DNA of 64,000 bases from Drosophila pseudoobscura (Eukaryota > Arthropoda > Insecta > Diptera > Drosophilidae). A program made the position numbers and the translations under genes. Of the stretch, positions 1 to 12,800 are shown piece after piece. Below the pieces are notes generated by a model that saw only the letters and a list, made by a program, of their open reading frames with translations, was not told the origin of the DNA and did no database searches. How positions within the stretch are numbered: the first letter of the stretch is position 1; each line of letters starts with the position of its first letter. Where the stretch lies: positions 19,344,001-19,408,000 of the forward strand of contig NC_046679.1 of NCBI RefSeq assembly GCF_009870125.1, in the 5' to 3' direction.

Positions 1-3000
1 AAAATAAATTTGAATATATCAAGCATCTGCCAGAATCGGACTGCATTGAATTACCATCTTCATCGTCCCGGAAAAAGCGTATTTCAAGTGGAGTGTGCAG
101 TGGAATCCCATTCGGGGGGCAAAACAATTGAGTGTGCTGTGGGGACGCCCCCACATGTGGGTTCTTTGAGTATTCTTTACGCAGACTGCTGAAATGAAAT
201 TCAATTACAACGGACAGAGACAAAAGCAATTACAAAAACAATGCCAAAAATGGCAGCTTCCATTGGGGCCGTGTTAATATATCAGTCCGAAAAGATGCAA
301 CAAAAAATTGCAGAAGAAAGCGAATGTTGACGATGGTGCAGGCGGTGCAGACGTTGGAGAGGCGCATGCAAAACAAATAACACGGAAATGAAAAACGAAC
401 TCAACTGGAAAATTGCAAGAGCCCCCCGTCCCAACACAGAATACACCCACACATACATATATGTACATACACACAACAAACGGAAGTTGACTCGCCAGCC
501 TTGTTGCCGTCGACGCCGTTTCCGGCAGAGTTTCACTCTCGTATTGTTGCTGTTGCCTTTTCTGCTGCTGCTGTGGTTGCTCTACCGAGCGCTGCCTACT
601 AAAAAATTTACTGGCGCTTAAAAATGGCAAACAAAGAGAGAACAAGAAGGAGGCAGCGGCAGAGGGAAGTACAGACAAAAAGAAAGAACGACAGAAAGAA
701 AAGAGGCAACTACAAGTAGCCCACAAAAGACGTGCACAAAAATGACATAAAATATTTACCACGCTGAAAGACATTTTCATTTGGGCAAAATAGCAGCAAC
801 TGCAAAAGCAAAAAAGAATACAACAAAAATACAGTTGAGCCTGTAGACCAGAGCCCAGACTCAGAACCCGGACACAGCCGCAGCTCATTACGAACAAATT
901 GACGGCCAGCTAACAAATAATTGCTGTTCCAAATACTCGTAGTTTCAATTCAATATTTGCTGCAAAATGGGAAAAAGAAAGAATACACCCAGAAGTCCTC
1001 CCCTCGAAACCGCAATACACCCTCTTCTGGCCACGTTTTTACGAGTGTTTTTAATGCAACTTTTTGGCTGCTGATGCTGCTGCTGCTGCAGTTTTCTGGG
1101 GAAGTGATTGAAATTGTAACTGCCGCTGGACACGTCGAGTGCATTCAATGTACGACTCATTCTCTTTATAGCCCAAGTGCTGGTCAGTTATTTTTGATAC
1201 TTATTATTTTTATGCTGCCATCTCGCTCACTTATCCACCGTCTCCACCCCTGCCAAAGAGCTTGAGGAAAGCAGACCAACAAGTGATAATAAACTGGTAG
1301 AAAAACGAAGGGAATGGCAGTGTTGGTTCGGTGTCATATTACAAAAGAGAACAATATATATACACATCTAGCAATTACATAACAATTTGCTGTGCTGTTG
1401 CTTGATTGAAGTGTTTTTGGGGGAAAGAATCTCTCTTCTGGCTTCTGCTGAAACTAATCGGGGTCAGAAACATCCCTCACAAAATTTTGAATTGTATCAG
1501 GTTTATCCAGCAGAACATTATGTTTCAATTCTCTTGCAATTAAGTCGTCAATGCAGTTAGGTTTGTGGGTTAATTATGTCTGGAACGGGCTCCAGAAAAT
1601 GCAAATGAAACATTTGTGTAATTAAATCGAGTTTCCGGTTTTGTATTTTCATTACGTTAGGCGAAACTTTTCCAACGAAAAAGCGAGCCAAGAGTGGACT
1701 CTCTCAAAACAATAATTTCCAGAGCGCTGGTAGAAAGTTTTTTGCAGTTTACATTTTTCATTAAAGGCGGGCTGAACCATTTTTGGGGGCAGGACACGTC
1801 ATCGTCTGGTTTTTATGGTGAGCAGCACAGCCAAACAAAAAAGCTTACACACATAAGTATATACATTTGTGTGTATTAATAAATAGTACGAAAATAATAT
1901 TGCGCATACGCAGCATTGACAGGCCGAGCCAAGCCAAATTGTGGCCAAGCCTGTGCGTGTGTGCGTTGCGTGTGTGTTTGTGTGTGAGGGGAAGAATAAA
2001 TAATAAATAAATATAAACGGTCATATGGAAATGAAATGAAATAATCTGCCAACTAAGAGGCGCATAAATAGCCCTCGAAATGACATTCATTTTGGATGTC
2101 GTTTGCTTATGTTGGGCATATTTTCGTTATTCGTTGTGCTCTGCTGTGCTGTTGTCGCCCTGTCGCCCTGTCGCCATTTTCTGTATATGTCATGTCCCTC
2201 TTGTTGCTATTATTATTGTGTGGTAGACTTTTCTGTGCTGCTGGCCTTTGTTCAGCGGTCACAGACACATGTTTTGGGCGCCGCGACTGCTGAATTATGC
2301 AGACGACGAACTTTTGATTTGATTTATTTTAGAGACGGAAAAGGGACGCATTTTTATCAAATCAATGCACAAATTACAAACAATTTACACACGGAATTAC
2401 CATAATTAATTTAGCGTCGGTCGCAATAGCCTGAAACTGATAAATGTTCTTGCCCCTCAGGCGTGACCAGTCTGGAGTGTTTCTGCTACCTCCATTTACC
2501 AGGATTCCACATAAGTATTTGTATGTACGAGTATACTCGCAAATACGAATATCTCAAATTATAGTAAACTTTCTCCGTGAAGACTATGTGGCCCTTTTCC
2601 TTCTGACACGTGAAATCTTTTGCGCAAAAACTTTTGGCATGGCAGACAAAATGAATCACAGAAATTTCAAACTGAAGACTGCAAAGTTTTCAGTTCAGTC
2701 GAAAGTTTTAGGTTACACTTTGCCGCTTTCCCTGCCTGGCGAATCTTGAGTCGGCATTAAAACCACTTTGGCAAGTGGCTGCTTGAGTTTTGTCCAACAG
2801 AAGGAAAGGAAAATTGAACGAGTTGGTCATGAATTAAATATAAACAACAGTTTATTTGCATTCAGTGTGAACGGATTTGTATATTGGACAGCCGGCAGTT
2901 GCATTACAATCCATCTTGTCCTCTTGTGCACAGAGGGACTTTTTGCATAACCAAACAATATTCTAATGGATCACATACGTGTACGATTGTCTCAATGGCT

Positions 3001-3783
3001 GGACAATTACGAGAGTCAACAAACCAATATTTGTTTGTGAGGATTTTGGGGAGATTTTTGATATTTTTCCTGTGTACCGACTTCTTCTGTGCACTTCTCC
3101 TAATTGGCCGATAGAATGGAAGCAGGAAGGAGATGGAAAATGCCATCCAAATGCCATTGATTATAATGGCTTGCATGTGCTTAATGTGGCTGGCTGTACA
3201 TGACAGCACTTGTGGTTGTCAGTCGAAATAACACTGGATTTTTATGCATAAAATGCAGAATCTTCGAATGTTAGGGAATGGGATAAAATGCGAGAGGCAG
3301 GAGTCGGATAGGGCAGGACGCCAGACATTGTCCCCTGGCAATTGAACAATAGCAAAAATGTTGAGCTCGTGTGTCTGGCAGCAAGAAAACGTAAGAGCCG
3401 AAAGGATATGCAGGAGCAAACACAGAGGCTACAGACAGACAGACAGCCAGAGGGACAGAGGGACAGAGGGACATGCATGCTCTCGTATGGTGTCTTGAGT
3501 GTTTGAGCCAAAGATTAAATGGTGTTTATGGCTGCACGCTTGTGCCCAAAAGGGAACAAAGCCCTAAGACTTTTGACACTTTTGCAGAATTTACGACTCT
3601 CTCTTGGCTGCCCCCTTTTCGCACTCTGTTTCTCTCGCACAATTGCAGTGCAGAAGTTTTTATGTTTTATGCTGAAATAATGCTAATGCAAGCACAACTA
3701 AAGCGAGCAATGCAGAATACCCAACTATCCGAAACGAAACGAAACTTATTTCTATATTTATTTGTATTTTTATATGCTTACAG
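1..3783 (+). other. Non-coding sequence upstream of nAChRalpha1, probably 5' UTR intron
   Basis: No convincing coding region is visible on either strand. The stretch ends in a pyrimidine/T-rich tract and a TTACAG acceptor at 3778-3783, just 18 nt before the nAChRalpha1 ATG, so I infer that it is the 3' part of an intron whose 5' UTR exon lies outside the window. It holds only simple sequence: CTG/TGC runs near 1070-1092, GT-rich stretches near 1953-1985, and a GACAG run near 3433-3470. The open frames in it are short and of simple-sequence composition. Confidence 0.7.
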
Positions 3784-3801
3784 GGTTGGACCTGGCCTAA
3801 G

Positions 3802-6800
3802 ATGGGTAGCGTGCTATTCGCAGCTGTATTCATAGCATTACACTTCGCCACCGGCGGCCTGGCCAACCCAGATGCAAAGCGTCTCTACGACGACCTGCTG
3901 AGCAACTACAATCGCCTCATCCGACCCGTGGGTAACAACTCGGATCGCCTCACAGTGAAAATGGGTCTGAAACTATCCCAGCTGATCGATGTGGTAAGTA
4001 CTAGTTAATTAAACCCTAAATTAAAAAAAATCACTGATTACATTCCTCTTTAATCAACATGGCATAGGTTATAGACTATTTATTTCTCGACCAAATAGAT
4101 GGCCGAGATTTGCAGACATAAATGACTGATGACTGATCTTGTGAATATATACATAAAGTCACAAAAGTCACGGCTAATAAAGATAGAGGAAATTAATGAT
4201 TTTAATTGAAAGTTTATCCTTTGATCCCTGGAAACTCATGCTAATGTCGCCAGCAAAATCGCTTTAACTGGTTGTTAATGATGGCCTCAAGTTGAGCCAT
4301 TCATTTGTTTCACAACAGCTCGGTGCCGGTGCCGGTGCCGGTTCCTGCCAGCAGCGACAGCAGCATCGGCGCCAGCTTATCAAATGACAATCATAACAGA
4401 TTAATTCCCCAAAGCCCCGGCACGCCGGTAAGCGGCCAATGGCATTTGTATAAGCCACAGCAAACAATCGGGTGCGTAATTAATAACTGTTTACCGAGCG
4501 ATTAAAAAGGCGGACAAACTAAGCCAGAGCGCCCGCACTTCCACTTCCACTGGCATGAAGGCTCATCTACTTTACCATTCGTTTTGTTTGCACAATAAAT
4601 CAATGGGCTTTCCTCTGTTGATTGTTTTCTTGATTAACTATGCAATTGCACTTGTGTTGGTAGAGGGGGCAGGTAGAGGTGGGGGGTTGAGGGGGCTGCC
4701 TAAATTAAGCTATCCTTTACATACATATATCAACGCAGCAGAGCAATATCAGCAGAAGCAGCTTAAATTGCAGCTGCAGCAGATCGGCCGGGCTAGTGCA
4801 CAAATGGTGCACAATCTTCTGCTCGGTTTGGCTGCACATGACAGCCGGAAATGGGAAACCGGCTAACAGTTACGTGCTGCTGGCCACACTGTAGCTGTAG
4901 CTGTGGCTCCCATCCCGTCCCTCTATGCACTCTCTACAGCTTGTGCTTTCTGCTCTCTGTGGCACTGCCTGCTTATTGAGCTTCTTTTTCGCTCTGTTCC
5001 CTTTTTTTTTGCTGTTATAAATCACGCGCTAAGCACCCCAGACCACTAAAGGGCATGCCAAGCCAAAGCCAGCAGCAGTCAGAAGCAGAAAGAGTCATAC
5101 GAAATGCACATTGGGTTGAGGTCTATGGGTAGTAAAATTCCAGAATCACCCTTAAAACATTATTGTTATACAATTCATGAAAAATTCAATGTGAAAATTT
5201 ATAGAATTTAATTTCATATATCTCCAACCTATTTCTTTGGTTTCTTAGCTGATCTGATCCTGCGCAGCCGCCCAGAATGGGTTTTTTTTTTCTTTTTTGG
5301 GTCCTAACACGAATAAAGGTATTTAGGTATTTGATTATTTAGACGGTCATCAATTTGTTAATTTTCGCTTGAGATGTGTCCATATTCATAAATGCCACAT
5401 GCCTTTAATTACTTTCGTATCTAATTCTTCACTTCATAAGGCACTTATAATGATTGTTCTTTTGTTTTCAGAAATGTATGGTTTTTAATTATTTGATGAG
5501 TGCATTTATTTTAATCGCTTTCCATCCCAGAGCGAAGGAATATTTTATAATCGTAAAAAAGAGGGAGATTTAAAGATCTCTCACGACTCACTCTTTACTC
5601 CACATTTATCCCGTTTACCGTGTAGCGTTTATCGTTGTGATTCCGCTTTCATTCCACTGTGGACAAGGCATTTGGGCATCTGGCATAAGGTGCTTATATT
5701 GAAATTGCTTTTCCCTTTGTATCTGTGTATTCCTGTAAAGAAATATCGCACATACTCGTACACCCTGTGCTTGTGTGTGCTTGACTGCTGACTAGCTTGA
5801 AATATTCGCAGAATTTCTTTTATTGCAATAGTCCACTGGTCGTCCACGTTCTTTTTTACACACTCTTCCATTTTCTCTCTGGGTTTTCCTCTCCTTCTCC
5901 TTCTCAATCTGTTTTCTCTCTCTGTTCTTCCTTCTTTCTTGTTGAGTTTCCCCGTTGGCTGTTGTTATGGGAACACACGTGTTGCCTGCTTTTCCTTATT
6001 GGCATACAATTGCTTGTAAATTCTCCACCCAGAAATCAGTGCCTTTTTTTGTTGTAGTGGAAATTGCAATCAACTGTCAGAGAGTGAGAGTGCGGTGGAA
6101 GGGGCGAACAGGCGGACAGGCGGACAGCCGGAGAGCCGGAGAGTTTCATGTGAACATGGCCAAGAGTGTAACGTGTATCAACAACAACAGCAAGGCAGAA
6201 ATGCGTTTTGGCCATAGAATTTGTAATTTGCAATTTTCCATCTGCCTGCTACTCGGCTCGGGTCGCCTCAGCCTTTTGATCCATGGCTCCTTGGTACCTT
6301 GGGCTTATTAGTTGCATAACTGCTGCCCAGCCAGGTGACACATTTTGGATTGTGGCCGGCCAGGTGGAGATGGGTGGTCCGCTGCTGGCTGGTGCCTTAC
6401 TTGCATGTGTGTAAGTCTGGCCTACGTTTCCTCCGCAAGGCCCATTCAAATGGCAAATGTTGCACATTTTCGAGCATGTTAATTGCATGCCTGCTCATAA
6501 ATTTTAAATATTATTGGTGGAGGCAAATTCGAAACCAAAATTGAGTTCTTGAAATCGGGTCTTGCATTATTTGAAAAGAGCTTTGGGGGGAAATTACATT
6601 CGAGTATATTAACTTTGCTTCTGGCAAACAAACGAGCTTTGTAAATATGTGACATCGGGCCTTAGGATTGCATTATTATAGAATTTCAGAGCACTATTAC
6701 TACAAGTAATCGGCCTAGTCGGCAGTGCTTTTCACCTGTTTGAGAAACTATTAGAAAGAGTAATTATACGTTCAAACAAACCTGGAATCGAACCATTGCT

Positions 6801-9800
6801 GAGTTAAGAACCATTAAAAATCAAGAGACCATGTCCATTGCCTGAATAATCTTATTTGTATTTGTCAATGACTCAACGGCTAGGATTGAGGATGGCCAGG
6901 AACACAAAATCATTTCAAGAAGGTTGCTGAAATTAATTTACTGCTTATTCAGACTGCACCACCTTTCAGCTGCAGCCACAGGACACTTTTTTGTACGCCT
7001 TCTACAAACTTTATTTACAGCAGCCAGGAAATTCGATTTAAATTGTAAACAAGCCCAGTCAGGCCAGGAATGTAAGGAGGCCTGAAAGGAGGCCTGCTCT
7101 TCTGCCTTCAAAAGGGGGCATTGGAAGAGGGCAGTTGCTGTCGTGGCCCGGCCCTACTTCCGCCCCATTCCAGTGGCCACAAGCACACAAGCAAACTCAC
7201 AGAGAATGCAAATCCAGTTGCTGGAGGAAGGAATGCTTAAAGCTTTTGGCTTAAGCAATTTAAATGCTGTATATCCTGCATCCTGTGTAGGGTAATGCAA
7301 CCCGGCAGACGTTTCCTTTGCGAGACACACAACAGGCAACAGCAGCAACAGGAATTAGAAGAGCAACACCAATTACAGTACTAGCTAGTAGCTAGGTGTG
7401 AACTGCCCGAGGGCGCCTACAGTGGAGCCCCGGACTCTGTGCCATGATTGCAAATTTCTCAATTTCTTACGGGGTAAGCTCCGAGCAAACCACAGTGCCG
7501 CTGTTACTCCTGCTGCTGTTGCCACACTGCCACACTGAATGCAGCGGATGTCACACATAAAGCATAAAGGATACGCGCAAAGCTTTGCTCCTTCTCCTTT
7601 TTATCCCTTTCTTACGCTATTCCCAGCGCTGTCATCCTCGTCCTCGTCCTCGTCCTCGTAGTCGTAGTCGTTGTCATTGTGCCTGGTTCTTGGCTTTGTC
7701 GTTTTATTGCCGGGCTTCCGCAGCGCCCTCGCCTAATGACCCTTCCACGAAGCGGGTCCTGGACCAGGACTAGAACCCAGCCCTGGCTGGCATCACTGCC
7801 AGTGCTGAGCGGGTGATTAGTAATAGGATGGCCACGCACTGTGTGGCTGGGAAAATCTATTTAGACTGCGTGTGCCTCGACATATTGCTCGGGTCTCTGG
7901 GGCTTTCCGTTCTGCCAACCCTCTTCCTTCCAGAGGAAAGGAAAGCGAAAAATGCGTTACGGCGCATCATTATCATTCTGTCGTTAATTACATTTTTCAA
8001 CGCTTAAGTGATTTATTCCGCAATTTTATCGTTTTCTAATTTTTTCCTATTGAGCACGAGCTCTTGGATCCAGCCTCCCTACTCCTCCGTTTAATGAGTT
8101 TAGCTTGGGTGCGTAAATTAATATGAAGGGGGAGACGGACAGAGGGAGCCACAAAAGTAATGGGAGCTTCTTCCCTGGAGATTCCAGATAGGGGGGGATG
8201 ATGATTGGTTGGCCTGTCTCCTTATCGGGGATATCCATTTCTATGGCTACCGGTTGGGCGTGCATCATGTGCACGTGTATGGAGCTCTCAGAGCACTTCC
8301 TTTGACGTCTGATGATGTGCTTGAAATATTTATAGCTCAAGGTATCCGCCCTTCTACACATAATTAATTATATCAAGTGGCAAGATATCCTATTGCGATT
8401 AAAAACAATTGTACGAGTAATGCTGTCAAATTTGTATAAAAATAGACGTTAAAACGCATTTATATTTACGTGAATCTCCTGGAAGAGCGAGTTCCCCTTA
8501 GCTGGAGAAAGTTTCATTCAATTCGCGGCTTACCGCAATGGCTGCTTAAACTTGATGCTTCTTTTAGCTGCTCTTAAACTTAATTGCATCATAGAAAGAA
8601 AGAGAGTCAGATATAGAAGGAGAGATTGTATGTACTGCACCACATAAATTGATTAAAACTCAATGATGCTTTAAGACTGCAGCTCAACTTGGCCAAGACA
8701 ACACCACACCACACCAGACCAGACCAGACCAGACCAATCCCTCCGTGACCCACTTCTGCCACCATCCCTGGAGCACTTTAAAATGCATTTGTTCGGCGAC
8801 ACGAGCTGGGGCAGAACCAGAAGGATTTGAAGCAGGGGACTGCCTGCCACAAGGAGCCAGCAGTTCAGTTCACTAAAACAACATTAGATCTGCGCCATGC
8901 AACGATTTTCAATTTGATGGTCTCCCCCACTCAATGCCTTAGCTGTCACAAATGCCACGGCCCCAACCCTCCCCACCCCCTCAGACTGTGCCACTTGCTG
9001 CAGAAGTGGCAACTGGCTGACTGAAATTAATGAAATCCTTGTCTAACAAATGTTCTCTCTTTTCTATCGTTTATTTGCAGAACTTGAAGAATCAAATTAT
9101 GACCACCAATGTGTGGGTGGAGCAGGTAAGCTTAACTATAAATAAAATAAGACCACTAGTTCTCTGTATATTCGTACACATATTTTATTTAACTGGAAAT
9201 CTGTTTGCTCAACTGTGATTTGACTTCCGAGCAACATGATTTTGCCATTTGCATGCCTCGCTGCCGACGAATGCGAAATAATTTGTGCCAGCCAATTCCA
9301 ACGCGCTCTCGCATTATGCCAAAATTTCAAACTTGGCCAAGTGGCCAAGCTCTGAATGACTCCGGTCCCAGTCTGCTCTCATTCCAGTCGCCGACTCTGC
9401 ATGTCCATTGGCTTTGCACTAATGCGTCGAGCAGCAGTTGGTCGAAAAAACAAAAGAGGAATATCAATTGGTTCGCAATCTGACTTTCATCCCGAGCCGA
9501 ACTGCTTTTAAACACTCAGTGGCTGTTCGCAGTAAGGGTTGCCAATCGGCAAATGGGAAATGGGAAATGGCGAATGGGGAATGGAGGGAGCTTTAAACTT
9601 TTCTGGTTTTGCATAAAACATGCATAGAAAATTCCTCGCCTTGCCTCGCTTCCAAATTGCAGTCAATAGAGCGCACAGCTTAGCCAAAGTATTCGGTTTG
9701 AAAATCGACACAAACTGAAATAGAAACAAAAACAAATGCGGATTCCAGATTATATATAAATTATGCATTCGCTATTGTTGTTGCGCCCCTAATTTGTATT

Positions 9801-12800
9801 TTCCATTTGCCAAATTCGCGTACGGAATTTGAGGGGTCTCATTATGAGAGGTTTCATGGCTGTTTGTGTTCCGAAAATAGTTTCGGCTCATCAGAAAAAT
9901 AATAATACGGAATTTCGAGTATGTATAGGCAAAGTAATAAATTATGTAATGTACAAATGAAAGACTGGCAGTAACTTTTCGTGCTGATTTTTTCAGTTTT
10001 CATATTTACTATTTATGGTACAAGGTCCAAATTTATTTTAATATCAACAATTAACAAACAAAGCCTTAGCTACCACTATTATAAGGAAGGCAAAATATGA
10101 ATATTTGAAACTACTTTCAAGAACACCCTGTCCCCTCAATAATGGGGCTCTCCATGCAATTGCAGTTTATGTTTGTTTTCGCATTTGGTTTCGTGGCACG
10201 CCACGCCAATTCATAAATAGGCAACAGTCTGTCAATAAAGCCGCAAACGCTTGCGCACGTATATGCCCATAAATGTTTGAGTTTGTTTGCTCCAGGCCAG
10301 CTATCTGTGTGAGTGTGCAGGTCCCTGTGCGCCCAACTATTTAAACAGCTGCCTTATGGCCGTACTCGTATGCCCCGGCCAACCGCAATTAAATGTGCAA
10401 TGCATTTTATTGCAAACTCGTGTCGTCGTGCAGACTCCAGTCGAAAACACAATTGAATTGCTTTCATAAATATCGATTCGTGCGCTCTTTGCCTCATTTA
10501 ATTCAATTAATTTATGTCTGGGTGAATTCGATCCGAAAGTGTTTGTAATCTGTTTGGCCACAAATTAATTGCAGACATTCAAAAGCACTCAAGGTGCGAA
10601 TGAGAAGGATATTCGATGACGCTTTGATTTCCGTTGTATTAGGATTCCGCCTTCTCACGTTTGGATTTTTCAGTGAATGCAGATAATTGCTGAGACTCAT
10701 GTAATCACAATTAAAGACCGATTTCGTGTGTAAGTCGGATCAATAATAAACTGGTTGGTGAAATCCACTCTTCAATTATATTTGCAATTATCGAGAATTT
10801 CATGCTTGGTCAGCACACAAACGTACGAGTATCTGTCCACCAGCAGCCCCCTTAATCCCCAGTGTCATGAGTCCCGCATGTCATGACCAGGATATAAATA
10901 TATACTCGTACGTTTTACTATATGGAATGTGGCAATCAACATAATTACATATACATATCTAGATCCAGAAAAAATGTGTACTATATCAGAAGGATTCGAC
11001 TAAGTGATACCTGAAACAGAGTAGCTTATTATTGTGCACCTTTAAGGGGCACTATATTTCTGGCAGAGAGGAATTTGGCGAGAGCTCAGAATATTTCGGC
11101 TCTTCAAAGTTGATACTACTAGAGTGTACCTCAATTTATTTAATTATTGTGAATGAAACTGCCCAATATACTTACGACCGAGGATTCTGAGGACTAAATA
11201 ACTCTTTATCCATGAATTTGTAATAAGTATTATATTGGTCTGCTTAGTAAATAATTCGAACCTTTGAACAATTTTATTGATTTGCAGCTTATTGTGTTGA
11301 GAATTGATAATAGTACCATACCATACACAAAAACTTAAGCCTTGTGTAGCTATATCTTCAGGTATATCTAATTCATCGACCCGAATCCAAAATCAATCTA
11401 TACATTTTTGAGGATACCTGCGCTGCAGAGACTGACAACAAATTAGGAAGTATGATCTACTCATTCAGGCAAAACAAAACAAATTTTGTGGCGTATGTTT
11501 CGCTCAGTGTAATATACCCTAGTTTTCATAGTAGGCACAAAAGACAGGGGGACTGCAAACATTGATGCACAATTCCATTATGAAAATGTAATTTAATGCC
11601 AACAGCTTAGCGACCAATGAATTAATGCATAATTAACGAAATTGAAATTGCAACAACACGAAGGTTAAACACCCTGGACCACAACATGAAATATTCATGG
11701 ATGGAGGGCATAGAATATTATTGTCCTCCTATGTGGGGGTGTACGAATATATTCTGAACTTCTTCTTTTTATTATTTTCCTATTATTCATTGCAATCAGG
11801 CATAAATAATTGCTATGGCGGTTCTGTTCTGGCCATTAGCATATTTGCGATTTGCCATTTTTCCATTACAAATTGTTGTTCTGTTTTGTTACTGCCGCCA
11901 CCAATTTACATTTAAATTGTACTACATTCTGCCTTTTACAATTTCAGGAATGGAACGACTATAAATTGAAATGGAATCCCGATGATTATGGCGGCGTGGA
12001 CACACTGCATGTGCCCTCCGAGCATATATGGCTGCCGGATATTGTGCTCTATAACAAGTAAGTGCCAAACTAATTTTCGCCGCGCTCATTGATTCGCGGT
12101 CGCTCCAAATCGAGCCAGTGGGAAGGCCGGCAGCTTCCTTGGGGCGCCTGGTGCTGGCGGGTCGGGTGGGTCGCCTGGTCTCGTACCCACTTTGCCATTT
12201 GCATAATTGGCCAGAATGGGGCGGCGGCATAAATCAAAGCAAACTGTTTCTCTGCCGGCCATTTATCAGCCGATGATTAACGTATTTTTATTTCAATGTA
12301 ACTTGAGCATTGCGGTTGGCGCTCTTGGGCTGGCTAAGTATCTGGAGTAGGCTATTAGGCCTTTATCCTGCGTAGGCCTCGTCCCGTCCCTTTCCTTGTG
12401 CCGGGTTCCGATTCTGTTTGCTGCTCTCTCAAATTGGACGTTTTGTTTTGCTATTCTTGCTTTAATTATTATAATTTTCCTTGTGTCGTGTTCTGGTGCT
12501 GGAATGGAGCCAAAGCAATGAAAACACAAGAGCCGAGCAGTGGAACGCGATGGAAAATAGGCAATGAAAATTATGAAATCTAATTTATTTGTAATATCAA
12601 CAATCAACAATCAATAGTTATTGGTTAAATAGTCTTGAATTTAGAGAGTTCAGAAAGTTAAAAGATTTAAAAATTAAAGAAAAATCGATACAACAACTTA
12701 TATTTATTAATATTTTACAAAACATTTGTTAATGAATATTTTCTATTATTGGGTAGCAATAATAATTTTTTTTACACGTATTTTCCAAGCCATTTACATA

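Noticed and set aside
274-897. 207-codon minus-strand frame near the left edge
   Set aside because: Composition (Cys, Phe, Ser, Leu from CTT/TGC-type repeats) is that of simple sequence; other frames are open too.
4555-4866. 103-codon frame with a hydrophobic N-terminal segment in nAChRalpha1 intron 1
   Set aside because: The rest is glycine/glutamine-rich from GGGG and CAG runs; no family resemblance and no codon-bias signal.
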